In this document: positions 11,762-23,389 of the stretch, one piece after another
How the letters are laid out: each line of letters starts with the position of its first letter
How positions within the stretch are numbered: the stretch's first letter is position 1
DNA from: Dipylidium caninum
Lineage: Eukaryota; Platyhelminthes; Cestoda; Cyclophyllidea; Dipylidiidae
Assembly: GCA_017562135.1 (NCBI GenBank)
Contig: QEYB01001344.1
Coordinates: 12,501 to 57,300 of the forward strand
Direction: 5' to 3'
Length of the DNA: 44,800 nucleotides
Made by a program: the position numbers and the translations under genes
The notes under the pieces: model-generated
Databases searched by the model: none
What the model saw: only the letters and a program-made list of their open reading frames with translations
What the model was told of the DNA's origin: nothing

Positions 11762-11971
11762 TCATTGGAGCTCCTTCAACAGCTCGGTAATTTGCTCCAA
11801 CAGAGGGCTGTCGGCACAGATCTTTCTAAATCTGCGGTACTTGGTCATGGCCGAAAGCATGTCCATCTCCAAATCCTTGCACTCGGGGTGAGCCGCTTGA
11901 GCCACCGGCGTCAAGGCCTCCTGAACCACCATGACCACAGCCAAGCAGATGAGAAGGCCGAAGGGCTGCAT
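11762..11971 (-). CDS. Small secreted protein, 69 residues, intronless
   Basis: The product is predicted to be exported. Residues 1-26 form a signal peptide with a hydrophobic core (FGLLICLAVVMVV) and a likely cut after VAQA. The mature part is about 43 residues with two cysteines (residues 31 and 52), a basic KYRRFRK stretch and a leucine-rich amphipathic C-terminal helix ending LLKELQ. The ATG is chosen because a TATA box lies about 40 bases upstream and AATAAA lies 66 bases past the stop, giving a compact complete transcription unit of roughly 300 bases. The size and the single helix (F-x-x-x-x-D-x-P-L-x-x-x-I pattern) loosely recall the cestode antigen B/8-kDa hydrophobic-ligand-binding family. 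That family usually has an intron after the signal peptide and lacks these cysteines, so the link is only a suggestion. Confidence 0.6.
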   Translation of the reverse strand: MQPFGLLICLAVVMVVQEALTPVAQAAHPECKDLEMDMLSAMTKYRRFRKICADSPLLEQITELLKELQ

Positions 11972-11999
11972 TTTCGTGTGAGTGGTATGAGAGAATCAC

Positions 12000-12640
12000 G
12001 CCTCTTCCCTCTTTTATACTCTGCTTTGGGCGATTCAACCGCCAATCAGATTGGAGGAGGAGTTTGGCTCTCGAAGTTGGTCTCCCTTCATTCGAATAGA
12101 GCTTTGAGGGGCTATTCACTAATTATTTGTCGTACGAAAGACCGAAATGTCTAATATTATTCCATTGTGACCATTCTTGTCTTTTGGGACACCTATTTCT
12201 CACGACTTCAAGGTTCTATCGAGATTTGCAGAACTGTATGCTACGGATTTGGGTTGAAAACTAATAACTTTATTTCCAATATCTCACATTACATCCCTCC
12301 GCAAGAATAGATTCTCTTCTCCAGCACTAACTCGACTCAGTTATTTTCTAGTTTTGTAAGACTTAATAGGAATTGAGTAGCTTAAAACGGTCACTAAATG
12401 CCACGAAAAATCCCGACTGGTTACTCAACGCTAAATGGGGGCAAAACCAAGCAGATTCAAATTTTACATTCCGTCGCCTCACTTTGTGACTAGGGGCCGA
12501 GTAAGCGCCTGTTCAGCACATTTTCCTGCCATATGAGTTTCCATCGCTGGCAGGTGCATCCTTCCGCAAGTTAACGTGGTAGGCGCAGCAGTGTAGCGCG
12601 ACACTGTGCTGTCGACGTGCAGTAGAAACCTTATAAAAAA
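12000..12640 (-). promoter_or_regulatory. Upstream region of the secreted-protein gene, duplicated at 10747-11560
   Basis: Contains a palindromic CCAATCAGATTGG at 12042-12054, about 25 bases upstream of the TATA box, giving CCAAT on both strands. Conservation with the second copy extends about 600 bases further upstream despite many substitutions. That suggests a segmental duplication rather than chance promoter similarity. Confidence 0.65.
12012..12018 (-). promoter_or_regulatory. TATA box of the small secreted-protein gene
   Basis: TATAAAA on the minus strand, 41 bases before the ATG. With normal spacing the transcript would start near 11985-11990, leaving a 5' UTR of under 20 bases. Confidence 0.7.
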
Positions 12641-13439
12641 TCCAGCTTGACCCTTCCACTATTATTCAACGCTGACAACACTGGACGAAGACCCTGCGAC
12701 GCCGTGAGAAATGAATATTTGCGTGGTTCCCTTCACTCTCTCGACGACCATATGGAAAAAGGAATGGGAACAAAAGAGTATGTTCTTCTGGAACACAATA
12801 AGAGCGACAGGCTGATGGACCACATGAAGTCACTATCATTGATATCCCGACTTTATCCACATTTCTTATTTAAACTATTACATGAGCGCACTAATGGCAG
12901 TTGCCAAAATAGCGAGTAAAACTGCCTCATCGCTTTCATTGAACGTCAATCGCTATAACACCGTCACTGCAAATTATGCCGGCTACCGAATCTGTCTTGT
13001 CTGTGTACGCCCTACCTTATTGAATATTTCAGTAGGCAGGTTGGTCGATTAAAATGGAACAAACTTCTGAGTATGGCGTGGAATTATTGCCTACGTGGAT
13101 GACATATAGCCGGCCACCGCCTTGTACCGCATTGTAACGACTCCTCTGTTGGGTCAAGATAGGAACAGGGCGTTACAATCGTGAAAGTATTGCCGCCTGA
13201 TTGGTAAATTGTACGTACAAAAAAGTCGCAGTCGGGGCAAATTCGTGTGATTTAGGCCACTTCATTAAGTGACCGAATCTTAGGACCTTTCTCAGGATGT
13301 TCGAATATCCATGAAGTTCCACTAGTGTAATTCTAGGAGGTGTCTTAATTTGCGATTGTCTTCCCCAGACTCGAGGATAATCATTCCCCCCCCATCTCTT
13401 CTCCGTCTTCTGACCCTCGCGCTACACGAAGTGGCGAAA

Positions 13440-13537
13440 GAGGAAGACAATGAGGCAGATGATGATGATGATGAGGAGGAGGATGAGGGAGAAGAAGAGG
13501 AGGAAGAAGAAGAAGAAGAAGAAGACGACGAGGGGAT
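13440..13537. repeat. GAT/GAG/GAA triplet tract
   Basis: Consecutive GAT, GAG and GAA triplets that translate on the plus strand as a 35-residue aspartate/glutamate run inside a 71-codon frame (13350-13565), and as poly-serine on the minus strand. Acidic tails exist in real proteins, but no upstream exon is recognisable, so I treat it as simple sequence. Confidence 0.7.
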
Positions 13538-15599
13538 ACGAGTGGACCTTGGGATCAGCAACTAAAGAGGATTTCCAACTCGCAGATCCCTAACTTTATG
13601 CCCCCGAACAGGTACAAAAGTGTGAGAATTTGCAGAAACGCCTCCTCCTATTTCAGATTCAATGCCTCGGCGTAATGGACGCCTGCAACGCGAGTCTGTG
13701 AAAGTTATGAGGACCGAAAGCGGACTAATCGAGGCCTCTCCACCATATATAATTCTGTTCCGCGCTTCGCGCACCGCGGAGCGTCTGTCAAATGCCATCC
13801 CTGTTCGCGAGTAAATTTGACCACGGAAAAACGATGTTTCTCTGTTTACCAGGAGGAGATCTTTCTGGCGTCACAATGAGGGTGCTATACTTTCCACGCA
13901 CAGAGTCATTTTCATAGTCCGCAGCACGGTAGATAGCGCCGTTAGCTTGCCGGATGTTGCGGCGGCCTCACAGCTCCAGTAAAGGGGGAATTGACCGCCA
14001 CACCCGAAGTCGATTTCACGCGAGATTGGGCTCACAAGTGGTGGTGGCAAATAACTGCACTCATGTCACCGGTGAAACAGGCAATCCTGAATCACGCTCG
14101 GCATGACCAAGAGGTGAAGCCGAAACCGAGACCACACGATTGGGCGTAATGGCTGCAAGTGAGTAAATTGCCGGGAGGAGAGAAGAAGAAATTCTCACCC
14201 GTGGAATCGGCGGCCGCAAACATCGAGAGTGACTATCATCGAATTGTGCTTTTCCTAGTGAGCTGAGATGATACGATTTCCTCCTCATACACCTTCCGCG
14301 ATAAATAATAACTGTCCCTGTAGAGGAGGCGCTTGGAGGTGAGGCAGTTTAGGGGAAAGAAGAAAAAGGACTATGGGATACACGCGAAAAAAAAAGCAGA
14401 TTTAGTTGCCACAACGCGAAAATTTCATTCAACTAAATTCAACTCCTGCAAAATATCCACGTCAGAACCGTGAGCAACAGGCATAAGGGCACGGTCGCGC
14501 ACAGGAATGTTGTAAATTTCCTAGGTCTGTTGGATATTCAGTTCAAGCACACAATGTTTTAATGCATTACTAAACAATTTAGAGTAGTGCTTTCCGAACA
14601 TGCACGAGATTTGCCTCAAAACGACTTGCAGTCCTCACATGGTCCACCTAACTGCCCTTAATACGCTCGCCCATGGCTCCATTTTTGTGACGGCCAAAGC
14701 TCACGGGAGAGGGATGCAGACTTATGAAGTTCAGAGACTCTCTCCCCCGTCTTCCGCCTTCCGGTGGCGTCTTCCCCTCACCACTCACCGCCGACTGAAT
14801 GACGGTGGAGAAATTTACTGCGTCCCCAACAACTGCTGGAAGTGGAGTGGTGAGCGTATTGGCCTAACGGAGGCGCCCGACAATGCGACCATTGAGGGTA
14901 ATTCTGTGTTCCTTTCATCTTTTACCTTCCCATTTTATGGCAGTGTGCACTTCAAGAGTAGCGCGTTACTACACTCTAATGCTGCTCTAATCGTTTCACT
15001 GTGCGCTTAATTGCTTAATCTTCTTTAAGGGTGTCGTTTCACCCACGGCGAATTCGTAACCGCTGATACGTCGGAGGTGAATTCCGCCCGACTGCAGGCT
15101 CCTCAGTGTAATTTGCCTTGTTTTATTCGCCATGCGGCGTAATATCACTCCTCAAGTGTAACTTCGAGAGGGGATGAAGTGGCCATGTCTTCAGACCATC
15201 TGAACTACCGATTCTCTAGGATGGTCAAACTTGGGGGCCTTCGTGGACTCGACCAATTCCAACACCCCAGAAATCCAATTCATCCTGCACTGCGTTTCGA
15301 TTGGCTAGTAGGGAAGACATTCACCGAAGGCTTCCACATCGCTGCTTCGGGCCTTTGACTACTCTCCAACAATGTCCAGCCTGAGAGCCTGAGAAGGAAT
15401 GTTTCAGGAAGGCGCGGAGGCCACTTCACTCAATGGCTACTGAGGGACCCGCATGGTGTAGCAAATACTTAATTGTCAACATCCCTTTACATTCAAGACA
15501 TGATTAAGAAGTAATTACTGTTTCGTAGGCAGTTGGCGGATCGTGGCGGCTTCCTGTCTAAGAGTGAGGCGAACAAGAGTTAATTTCGCCGCTTAGACA

Positions 15600-15752
15600 C
15601 TGCTTAAGCCATTGGGCTGAGACATTACTTAGATAAAAAAAAATAATTCCCTCATAACAGGTAAATGTAGGCTATCATTACGCTGATCCAAATGCACCAG
15701 TTGCCTTGATTGCTGAGGCGGAAGTGACTCTATTCAACTAAGCCAGTCGTAG
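15600..15752 (+). repeat. Dispersed repeat R2, copy 1
   Basis: GTAGGCTATCATTACGCTG and the following 70 bases (GTTGCCTTGATTGCTGAGGCG, GTGACTCTATTC, GCCAG) match 33535-33670 at roughly 75% in the same orientation. An A-rich run precedes both. Confidence 0.65.
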
Positions 15753-17322
15753 AACAAAGCGTCTTCGTGCGAGTAGAAACTCGCCATTTCAAATGAGTAG
15801 GTGGAAGGAATGCCGTAGAGTGAAGCCTCCAACTACAAGATGGTCATAGCTGCGTGTAGAAGCGTTTACAGTGTGACGATGCGGAGGACGAAGGAATGGC
15901 TGACTTTTCTTCCCCAAAATCGAAGGCAGTCTCCAAATGGGCACGTGGAGAAGAGCAGTAGGGAGAAGACGCAGCCAACCGACCCCGCCAACCCCTTTCA
16001 CCGGGGACTGCACCACCTCGCCAATTGAGGAGCATACTCTCCTACGCCTTCCCAACTAACAATTTCCACCTTTCCGATTAAACTTACTTAGCCTTACATC
16101 TTGTTAACTTGGTCGCTTAACGCATACATCACCGAGGCAATTGAAATAATTAGTAATCAGGAAATGCCAACGTGGTGTATAGTCGGGACGGGGCGGCAGA
16201 GTCTTCTCTTTCAGTTGAAATCACGAATCTCAATGGTAATCTCATGTCGCATTGGACGTTGATATACAATGGCGGCATTTACCCTTTTTCCCCATTCAAA
16301 AATAAACTCGTTTCTCTACTTCGAGTGTTTTATTAAATCAGGAAAAATAATGAGCACCAACAATGTTAGGGATAGGATGTTGATTATGCTGATGGAGGAG
16401 TGGTCATTCAATTAATTGTTCAGTTGTGATTTTATCACCCATTATCATAGCTTTTCTTCTTTCCACTAAGAAAGACGTAGATGGGCGTGGCGCCCGTTTC
16501 CACTACCTGACCGGCAGCAAACCAAAACATAAGCGAATTCTCCGCCATCCACTATTCACACTTCTTCCCCTTTCACACATTCCCCTTTGCCTTCTATGAG
16601 ATTGTCTTAACAGCGGAGTAGCATACTAACAGTTGTCACCAAGCTTCGGCCCCAACTCACGAATTAACGCTTGCCTACACCTACAAAGCCTCTCCCATAT
16701 TGGCGAAAGTGTAGGAGGTATCCAAACCCCAGGGGCACTTCTTGCCAACTCAAAGAATGCAACACAAGCTAATGGATTAAGCTTTCATCAAACATGAAGG
16801 CATGCACGGCAATGAACGCTTTTACTTTATCAACCCAAGCACATACACTGAGATGAACAATTACCTCCAACAACCTTGCTAACACACCATCTCTGCTGCC
16901 AGAGCTCATTAAGACTAGGAAGGCGGAATGAGTCAGACAAGTAAGCATCAAGGCAAGGAACTCGTGTCCCTCTGTCCCCTCATGCGTAGCCCTGGTAGAA
17001 TTGTGTCATCCAGATGGAGTGGTTGGGCGCTTGTCCATGTCCAGATTGTGTCTTCCGCCTCCTCCATTACACCAGCTTGCACGCTAATTCACCACATATT
17101 CGGCAAAATGTGCGTTTCGCATTACGCGCTCTACCACGTCCACTGCCAGATTTTCCACCTCTCCAGAAGAGTCTTCGAGATCTCGTATGGTGGGAACTGG
17201 CCATGCCTCCATAGGTTACATGAATCGACATGAATGGAAAATACTTAGTCGAAATCGTTACTTACGATACAACACAGCCACTATCACATCTTGTGTGTTT
17301 CCTTCATCAGCTTGGTGATAAG

Positions 17323-18124
17323 TGATTGGCGGGGTGGACACATAGAAAGCCATGGTTCACCGATGTATTAACATTTGATGAGTTACTGAGTGCGCCCAAC
17401 TCGAATGTGCCATGCTCGACTTGATACAAGATAATGGCTCAAAGTAGGAGTTTGAGGATAACCAGAAGCGTTGATAGGAGAAAGAAGAAGAAGAAGAAGA
17501 AGGAGGAGGAGGAGGAGGAGGAGGAGGAGGAGGATGAAGAGCAGAGGAGGACTGTAACAATGCGGACGAGGGGGATTTGTGGGCCAAATAAAAGAAGAGA
17601 CAAAGGGAAGGGAAGGGATGGGAAGGGAAGGGAAGAATGGAGGAATGAAAGCGACTAGAGGGGAAGGAAACCGTCTATTCACTCTCACTTGACTGATATC
17701 GAGGGCGAGTAATGATGTGGGTAGGCGGCCTCTGAAGCAGCAGAGATGTGCGCTTTGCAAAAGGTATTGGAGGCGAGAGAATGGGCTAATGGTGAGTGGG
17801 AGAGAGAAGTGAATTGGGCTTCGTTGATCTGTGGATACATAACAGTGGTAGCTAAATGTGTGACGAGACTGAGAGCAACCAAATTGATAGACAAAGGTTG
17901 GATTAGACTGCGTGAAGATATTGGCAGATGCAGAAGCAAAGCAGAAGCAGAAGCAGAACCGTGGGTTGACCGCCGAGGCAGAAGGCGAAAGCGAAAGCGA
18001 AAGCGAAGGCAAGGTGAAGGTGAAAGTGAAGGTGAAGGCGTTTCAATGAACGAGTCGGCAGTTCGGGTAACTGGTTAGACTACTGTGCTTGCCAGTGGCG
18101 ACCTCTTCACATAGGTTGAATTCA
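17323..18124 (-). repeat. Large inverted repeat, right arm
   Basis: Reverse-complement partner of 8498-9236, 802 bp. It contains 77 bp (between the two TTTGA motifs at 17374 and 17451) missing from the left arm. The GGA/GAA microsatellite at about 17480-17534 is shorter than in the left arm. Flanking sequences differ completely, so the homology ends sharply on both sides. Confidence 0.9.
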
Positions 18125-19189
18125 ATCTCTGTTTCTGAAATGGTCCTTAAGATGTTGGACTGTTGATTTCATCTCGTCCTATTCAAGACTGACCTCGAAC
18201 CTTCCACGCCTCTAGAAATGGTAACTCCTTCATCACTACCAAACTTTGCTTTCAGCTTTGCGCAACTGTGTGCAGGCCTTCAGTGCTCGTCTCACAACTG
18301 CTTTCTGCACTCAAATGTCTTCTTCTTCTACAGCCCACCATTTTCACCGAACTGTAATCGAGAGCAAAGCAGAGTTACTTCTCTTCTTTGACGATGCAAA
18401 TCACGATACGCTCATATGTTCACCTAGAACCTCTTCTTAAATCACTGTGGGCTGGCTATATTTTTCGTTTTCAGACCCATAGAAAAATGATATGCAAATT
18501 ATCTTGTGTTCTCGCCAAACTCCCGCCTCCATGTCTCTTTCACTCACCCTGATTGATAACAAGCGCAGGCCATCAACCGTTCCCTTCACCACTGTCTAAG
18601 GGGTGAGTTTACTCGCCTTTAGCTACACACCTACAAAGCCTATCTGGATGCCTGACCTCACCTATTCGTTGCCCATTCTATTGCCAAGTGACAACGACCA
18701 TACATAAGTCAAAACAGCAACAGAGAGCCACTGATTTCCCAAGCTGCCATCTGGTACAATGCTAAATAGAAACCGAAAAGATATGAAAGTTCGCCATCTT
18801 CATGATAAGCTGCAGGTGAGGCTCTCTAGGGAGGATAGCTGTGTCAAGTACCGCCGCGTTTTCTGTCGTCAGAGGTCTTCATGGCCTCAATTGGTGAAGG
18901 GGGTTTCAAGCTTAGTAGGTGTCAGGCGGTTCAAGTTTCATTCTTGTTTGAAGCACGGAAATCTAACACTGAACCCATTTCTGATAACTGATTCAGTCGT
19001 CTAACCTAATGTGTCAGGAAGTTGATGGGAGAGAACAGTAAACATAACCGTCGGATCATGGCATGTGCGTGTTCAGTGAGGAATAAGTGAGTTAGCAATT
19101 GTTCTTAGCAGAGAGGAGTGGGTTCAGGTAAATGTGAGGGAATAGGGCGCAAAAAGTACCTTCTCACCGCAGAGAGCCCAAAATTTCGC
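18125..19189. other. Non-coding stretch between inverted-repeat arm and R1 copy 2
   Basis: I see nothing recognisable. The 81-codon frame at 18759-19004 starts with ATG but has no motif. Confidence 0.45.
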
Positions 19190-20356
19190 CTACCGCGTCA
19201 CTGACATAGGCAGCAAACGAGTTACATGGCTCTGCATCATTCTGGCCTCAATCAGATCATGGTTGCCTCATCAGCGTCGGAGCCTACCACACGAAAGCTG
19301 GATCAGTGCTGAACACTCGTCGAATAGTCCTTGGCGTGTAGTTGACTGAAGTGTCCTCAAAATCCACTTCCGTGAGAGAAGTCTCGAAGGACACATGAAC
19401 GAAGTCTGTGTGCCATTTTTCTCCTCGAGAAGTGCCTAATTCATCTGGTGAGTGGACCTACGCGCTTAAGGCGTCACAACAGTCTCGTGCAACCTCATCG
19501 CGGAAATGGTGAATGGGAAAGGCTTCTTTGGAGCTCGAAATTTCTAAATTCTCGACATCAAATGAAGAAATGTCCGGATTGCAACATCAATGCGCCAAGG
19601 TGAAAGCACTCCTACAGTGAGCATTTTTACATTTTTGCACTGAGCGTTCCATTATGCTTAATGCCAGATCGTCCACGCGGCCGAAAGGTCTTCGAAAGTG
19701 TGTGAGCAAGGATGCTGTCCTCGATTGGGATATACTCTTACTGGCAACTCTGAGAGAATCTCCGAAAACTACTAGGTTGGGCCATAAGCAGTCCTGCCTC
19801 GAGTGGTTACATCTCAAAGAAACTTAATCAAATCATTGTTCTGCGTATGATGTCTGAAGGGTGCTAGAGAATGGACCGTCAGGCTGCAAGGAGCCACCTG
19901 CCGATCCACCTGGCTTTTCTCCTTAACATGAATCTCAGCATCATCTGCCGTACTTTTTCGAGGCCATTCCCACCTCTCCGAGAAGATTTTACTCATCTGA
20001 CACTTCATAAAGTAAGACATCTAAGAAAATGGATGAATCGGTATAAAGGGTCAACGCGCCAGGCATTTGTGACGAATCTCCAGTCAGAAGACAATAGACA
20101 AGACCAGCACCATCTCCGACGACGCATTTTGTATGCCCAACCTATTGTGCAACTTTAACACGGTTCTCCACGCATTTCCATAAATTACCCATTATCAGAG
20201 TATTTCGCATCTGGCACACACCTGCCTTCCTTCACCTCCACTTCATCTGCTACGGAGGGAAAAATTATAGACGCTTTTTTGCCTGCCATATTTAGGGATA
20301 AGCTGAAATGTTCGCATGGGTGTAAAAGGATATCTTCGGGTAATGCGTTTCATGTT
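19190..20356 (+). repeat. Dispersed repeat R1, copy 2
   Basis: Matches 1890-4130 in order and orientation (see copy 1), without the roughly 900-base insert. It ends with AAAGGATATCTTCGGGTAATGCG at about 20326-20348. Its right end lies 224 bases before the first surviving exon of gene copy C. Confidence 0.75.
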
Positions 20357-20579
20357 CGAATTCAATAGCAGAATTCTCAACGCTGCCATCTACGTTAACG
20401 TGGTCGTTGATCACGGCGTGGAATGAAATGTTCGGAATCATTACGGAATTGAGAAATGCAAAAAACACGCCTCGGGGTTACATATCCTCGAACTCAGCCA
20501 TGAGTTCAGGTACGAACTCATCACTCCATTTATTTGTCATGCCGCCAAGCACTAACGGCTTTTATCATTAGCCACCGAA

Positions 20580-21122
20580 GCCTCGTTATGGATTCAAACA
20601 CCTCTCTCTTCATTGACACTCAAAATAAAGAAACGGTGACAGTCACGTGCAGATACCATCTTGCGACGGAGAGGGTAAGTTTACAAGGTAGTCTGGCGTA
20701 TTTATTTAGCTAAATCTCGCCAAACCTGCAACATCACAGTAATTGCCACATTTTTTTGTCTCTGCCTGAAATATGCAGTAAAAATCTTTGAAATTTGCCC
20801 AAATTGACATAGTGTTGGACACTGGTACACCCAAAGTTTATCGCTTTTAGAATCATTAATCTGCCGACTCTACATTCCTCTATCCGGAAATAGTTTGCCA
20901 TCAGTATACTAAATCAAAGGTACTGCTGACACCTGATTCTTGCACCCTTCAATATGAATAACTTCGCTAACTCATTTTTGGATGCTCTATTTGCAAGAAT
21001 AAGTACGAATGCAAAACTAATGAATTTCACAATAGAAGTGAGGAAGAAAGCACCTGTTGATTACCTCGGTTGCTTATATGGCTCATATGGAAGTCAAGGC
21101 GCGGTCTAAAAGATATATTGGG
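20580..21122 (+). pseudogene. Ig-like domain gene family, copy C: last three exons only
   Basis: Three exons match exons 4-6 of copies A and B but on the opposite strand. Exon 4 (20580-20674, 95 bp, exactly the length in A and B) reads LVMDSNTSLFIDTQNKETVT then VTCRYH and ends at a clean GTAAGT donor. Exon 5 (about 20804-20902) starts IDIVLDTGTPKVYR and then hits an in-frame TAG. Exon 6 (about 20997-21122) gives NFTIEVRKKAPVDYLGCLYG, then GAV, a TAA where A and B have phenylalanine, and KIYWG before a GTAGGT donor. VTVTC and YLGCLY supply the two cysteines expected of an Ig fold. Exons 1-3 are absent upstream, where R1 copy 2 lies instead. Two in-frame stops plus truncation make it a pseudogene. 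Confidence 0.75.
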
Positions 21123-23389
21123 GTAGGTCAAGCCATTCAACTGTCCACGTAATATTTTGTTCAGTCTCTCATCCATGATTTATTCAAGCATCCTTGATTG
21201 TAGATTGCAAAACTCATACATGCAGACTTACTGATTCACTATCTTACCTACAACTATCATGCACACCTTACTGGTAAGGTGCAACTTCTACCCACTCAAT
21301 TGGGGGGAGGTGAAAAGCCAATGGCAATTCATTCTCGGGCATTGGGCCATCGTCGCGTTTACAGGTCATTTATCCTCATATGGCGCGATGAGGACATCTC
21401 CGTTGCCTATTGCAAGTGTCAACGAAAATTGTCTCCGTAAAGTATAAATAGTGGCGTGGTAAGACACCAAAAAGGGCGCTGTTTAAGGTTAGTTTTGCGA
21501 AATCAACAGCTGGCGGCGGTGTTTGGTGATGAGGGTGAAAAATCGTTTCGCCGGGATAATATCCTCAGACAATCGCCATCCTGTATGCCAGAAGGGTGAG
21601 GGGGCGCATGTAGAGTGAAAAATCGATTCGCCGAAAATGGACGGAGGTGGCAGAGAGAAGGTAGACCGGGCGACGTGGGAGTTTCTGAAAAAATAAAAAG
21701 TGGGGAGAAGACGATTGCTAAACTACTGCATTTCGGGTGTACAATTGACAGCTTCTGCAAATGATAGCAGTTGTCGCAGGTGGCCAAATCAAAAGCATGT
21801 CCTTAATCAATTTTTCACTTCCGGGCAAATACGACGTATGTTGGGAGTGGCGTCAGTGAGTTTTCGTTTCTTCACTAACGAGTTTCGTGCGCACATATCG
21901 TTTTGAAAGCCTCATTGCAGGTTAATAAGAGAGGTCGAATGTTCCACCGATATTTCAATTATAGCTCCACTCAGAATAAGTTCTATTCCATTCCTCAGTT
22001 AAAGGACGTACGTAAGACGCAACACCTTTCATCATCGACAACTCCAACACCAAATCGTCCCCTTACTCTCTCAAATAGCAACAACAGTAGAAATTGCGTA
22101 GGTTCAACGAAGAGATTTGCCATCACTGAATAATACCTATTGTGAAACTAGTTGGAGTTGCGAGAACACCGAAACAGTAACATCCTCTCCTCCAGTCCTA
22201 AATAGTCAGTCTCGCATGCAAACACCTCCACAGGTCTGGAGTTTCAACAGGAACTGCTGCTACTCCTGCTACAGCACCAACAAAGTAATAAAACCATTCT
22301 TCAGTTGGTTTGACTAATGGGGGCCTATGTAATTAGTTGAAAGGCCATGGCCTTCATCCTCGAACTACTCCAATTTGACATTGCACAACAGAATACCTCC
22401 ATTCAAGTGAAGATGCGACAAACTGCGTGAGAGTTTGTTCGTGAAAAGAAGTGAGCGATAGTTGAGGGCGTTAACAATAACGAACTGCTAACGAACGTAG
22501 TCCCATTGGCACAACCCCTAAACCAGATATGTTTCCATATGCTCTACTTACGCAGTCTGATGCTTGCACAATGTTTCAACATATGTGATATTATTTTTTT
22601 TTGTAAAATTCGGGAAGCAGGTCAACGTATGTCCAGATAAGATGAAGAATGTTTGAAAGTTAAGGGGTAGGAAGTGTTAGCGTTAAGTACTACTCCGGAA
22701 GAGAAAGAGGAAGAACCACTTACACATCAACTGGCATGCCAGAATGAAGAGTAAAGGGGCTGAAAATGAAACAATCGGGTGAATTGATTGGCAGCACAAA
22801 GGAATGGTGACAAATAGACATTAAGGTCAGTGAGTCATAGACACGTGAGGCACCGAATTAATGCAGAGGAAATAGATACGTACTCACCGGTTTTACTGAT
22901 TGCACAACTGGAAGTCGTCTGGTTTACGGAGGCGGAAGAGTTCATGGGAGATGAATCTGACGAAACACGAGTTAGAGGGATGGTTGCACGAAATAATGTC
23001 TGCTTGTGTCGTCTAAAATCGTCCAACACCGTATTGTTAGTTATTGTGTTGTGAGCAGATTTTAGAATGGATGATTTGTGGCCCAGCTCTTCTCGGCTCT
23101 GAACATCGGCAAGGCCTGTTAACTGATGTCACTCAGTCTAAAAAGACTTTTGCAGTGGAAATGTGAAGTTGTCCGCCTAGAAACGCATTGTTCTGACGAC
23201 ATTACGAACACGTTTCGTCAACGTCACGTTGCACCGGAGACGTATTGCATGTGCACAAGCCTCTACCCAACTTATCCTCGCTAATAGCATTCACTACGAA
23301 AAAGTATACATTCACGAAGCTTCGCATGTTTGGCTTTAGTGAGGTGGTATACAAACACTTGCGCTATTTAATCCACCCTAAAGTCCATG
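21123..23389. other. Non-coding or 3' flank of copy C
   Basis: No confident gene. One stretch is exon-like: GCAG at about 21920 followed by an open plus-strand frame to TAA at 22133, starting VNKRGRMFHRYFNYSSTQ and rich in Ser/Thr/Asn. It could be a cytoplasmic-tail exon of copy C or chance. Confidence 0.35.

Larger units (their letters stand above)
12641..17322. other. Non-coding stretch between the secreted-protein gene and the right inverted-repeat arm
   Basis: No recognisable gene. It contains an acidic triplet repeat (13440-13537) and one copy of repeat R2 (15600-15752). Open frames at 12647-12919, 14600-15010 and 16928-17233 carry no motif I know and no second copy to test them against. 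Confidence 0.45.

Noticed and set aside
11762..11971. Naming the small secreted protein antigen B
   Set aside because: Only size, signal peptide and a loose helix pattern agree. The intron is missing and two cysteines are present, so a family name or symbol is not justified.
13350..13565. An acidic protein tail
   Set aside because: The Asp/Glu run comes from a GAT/GAG/GAA tract. No preceding exon, splice signal or partner motif supports a gene.
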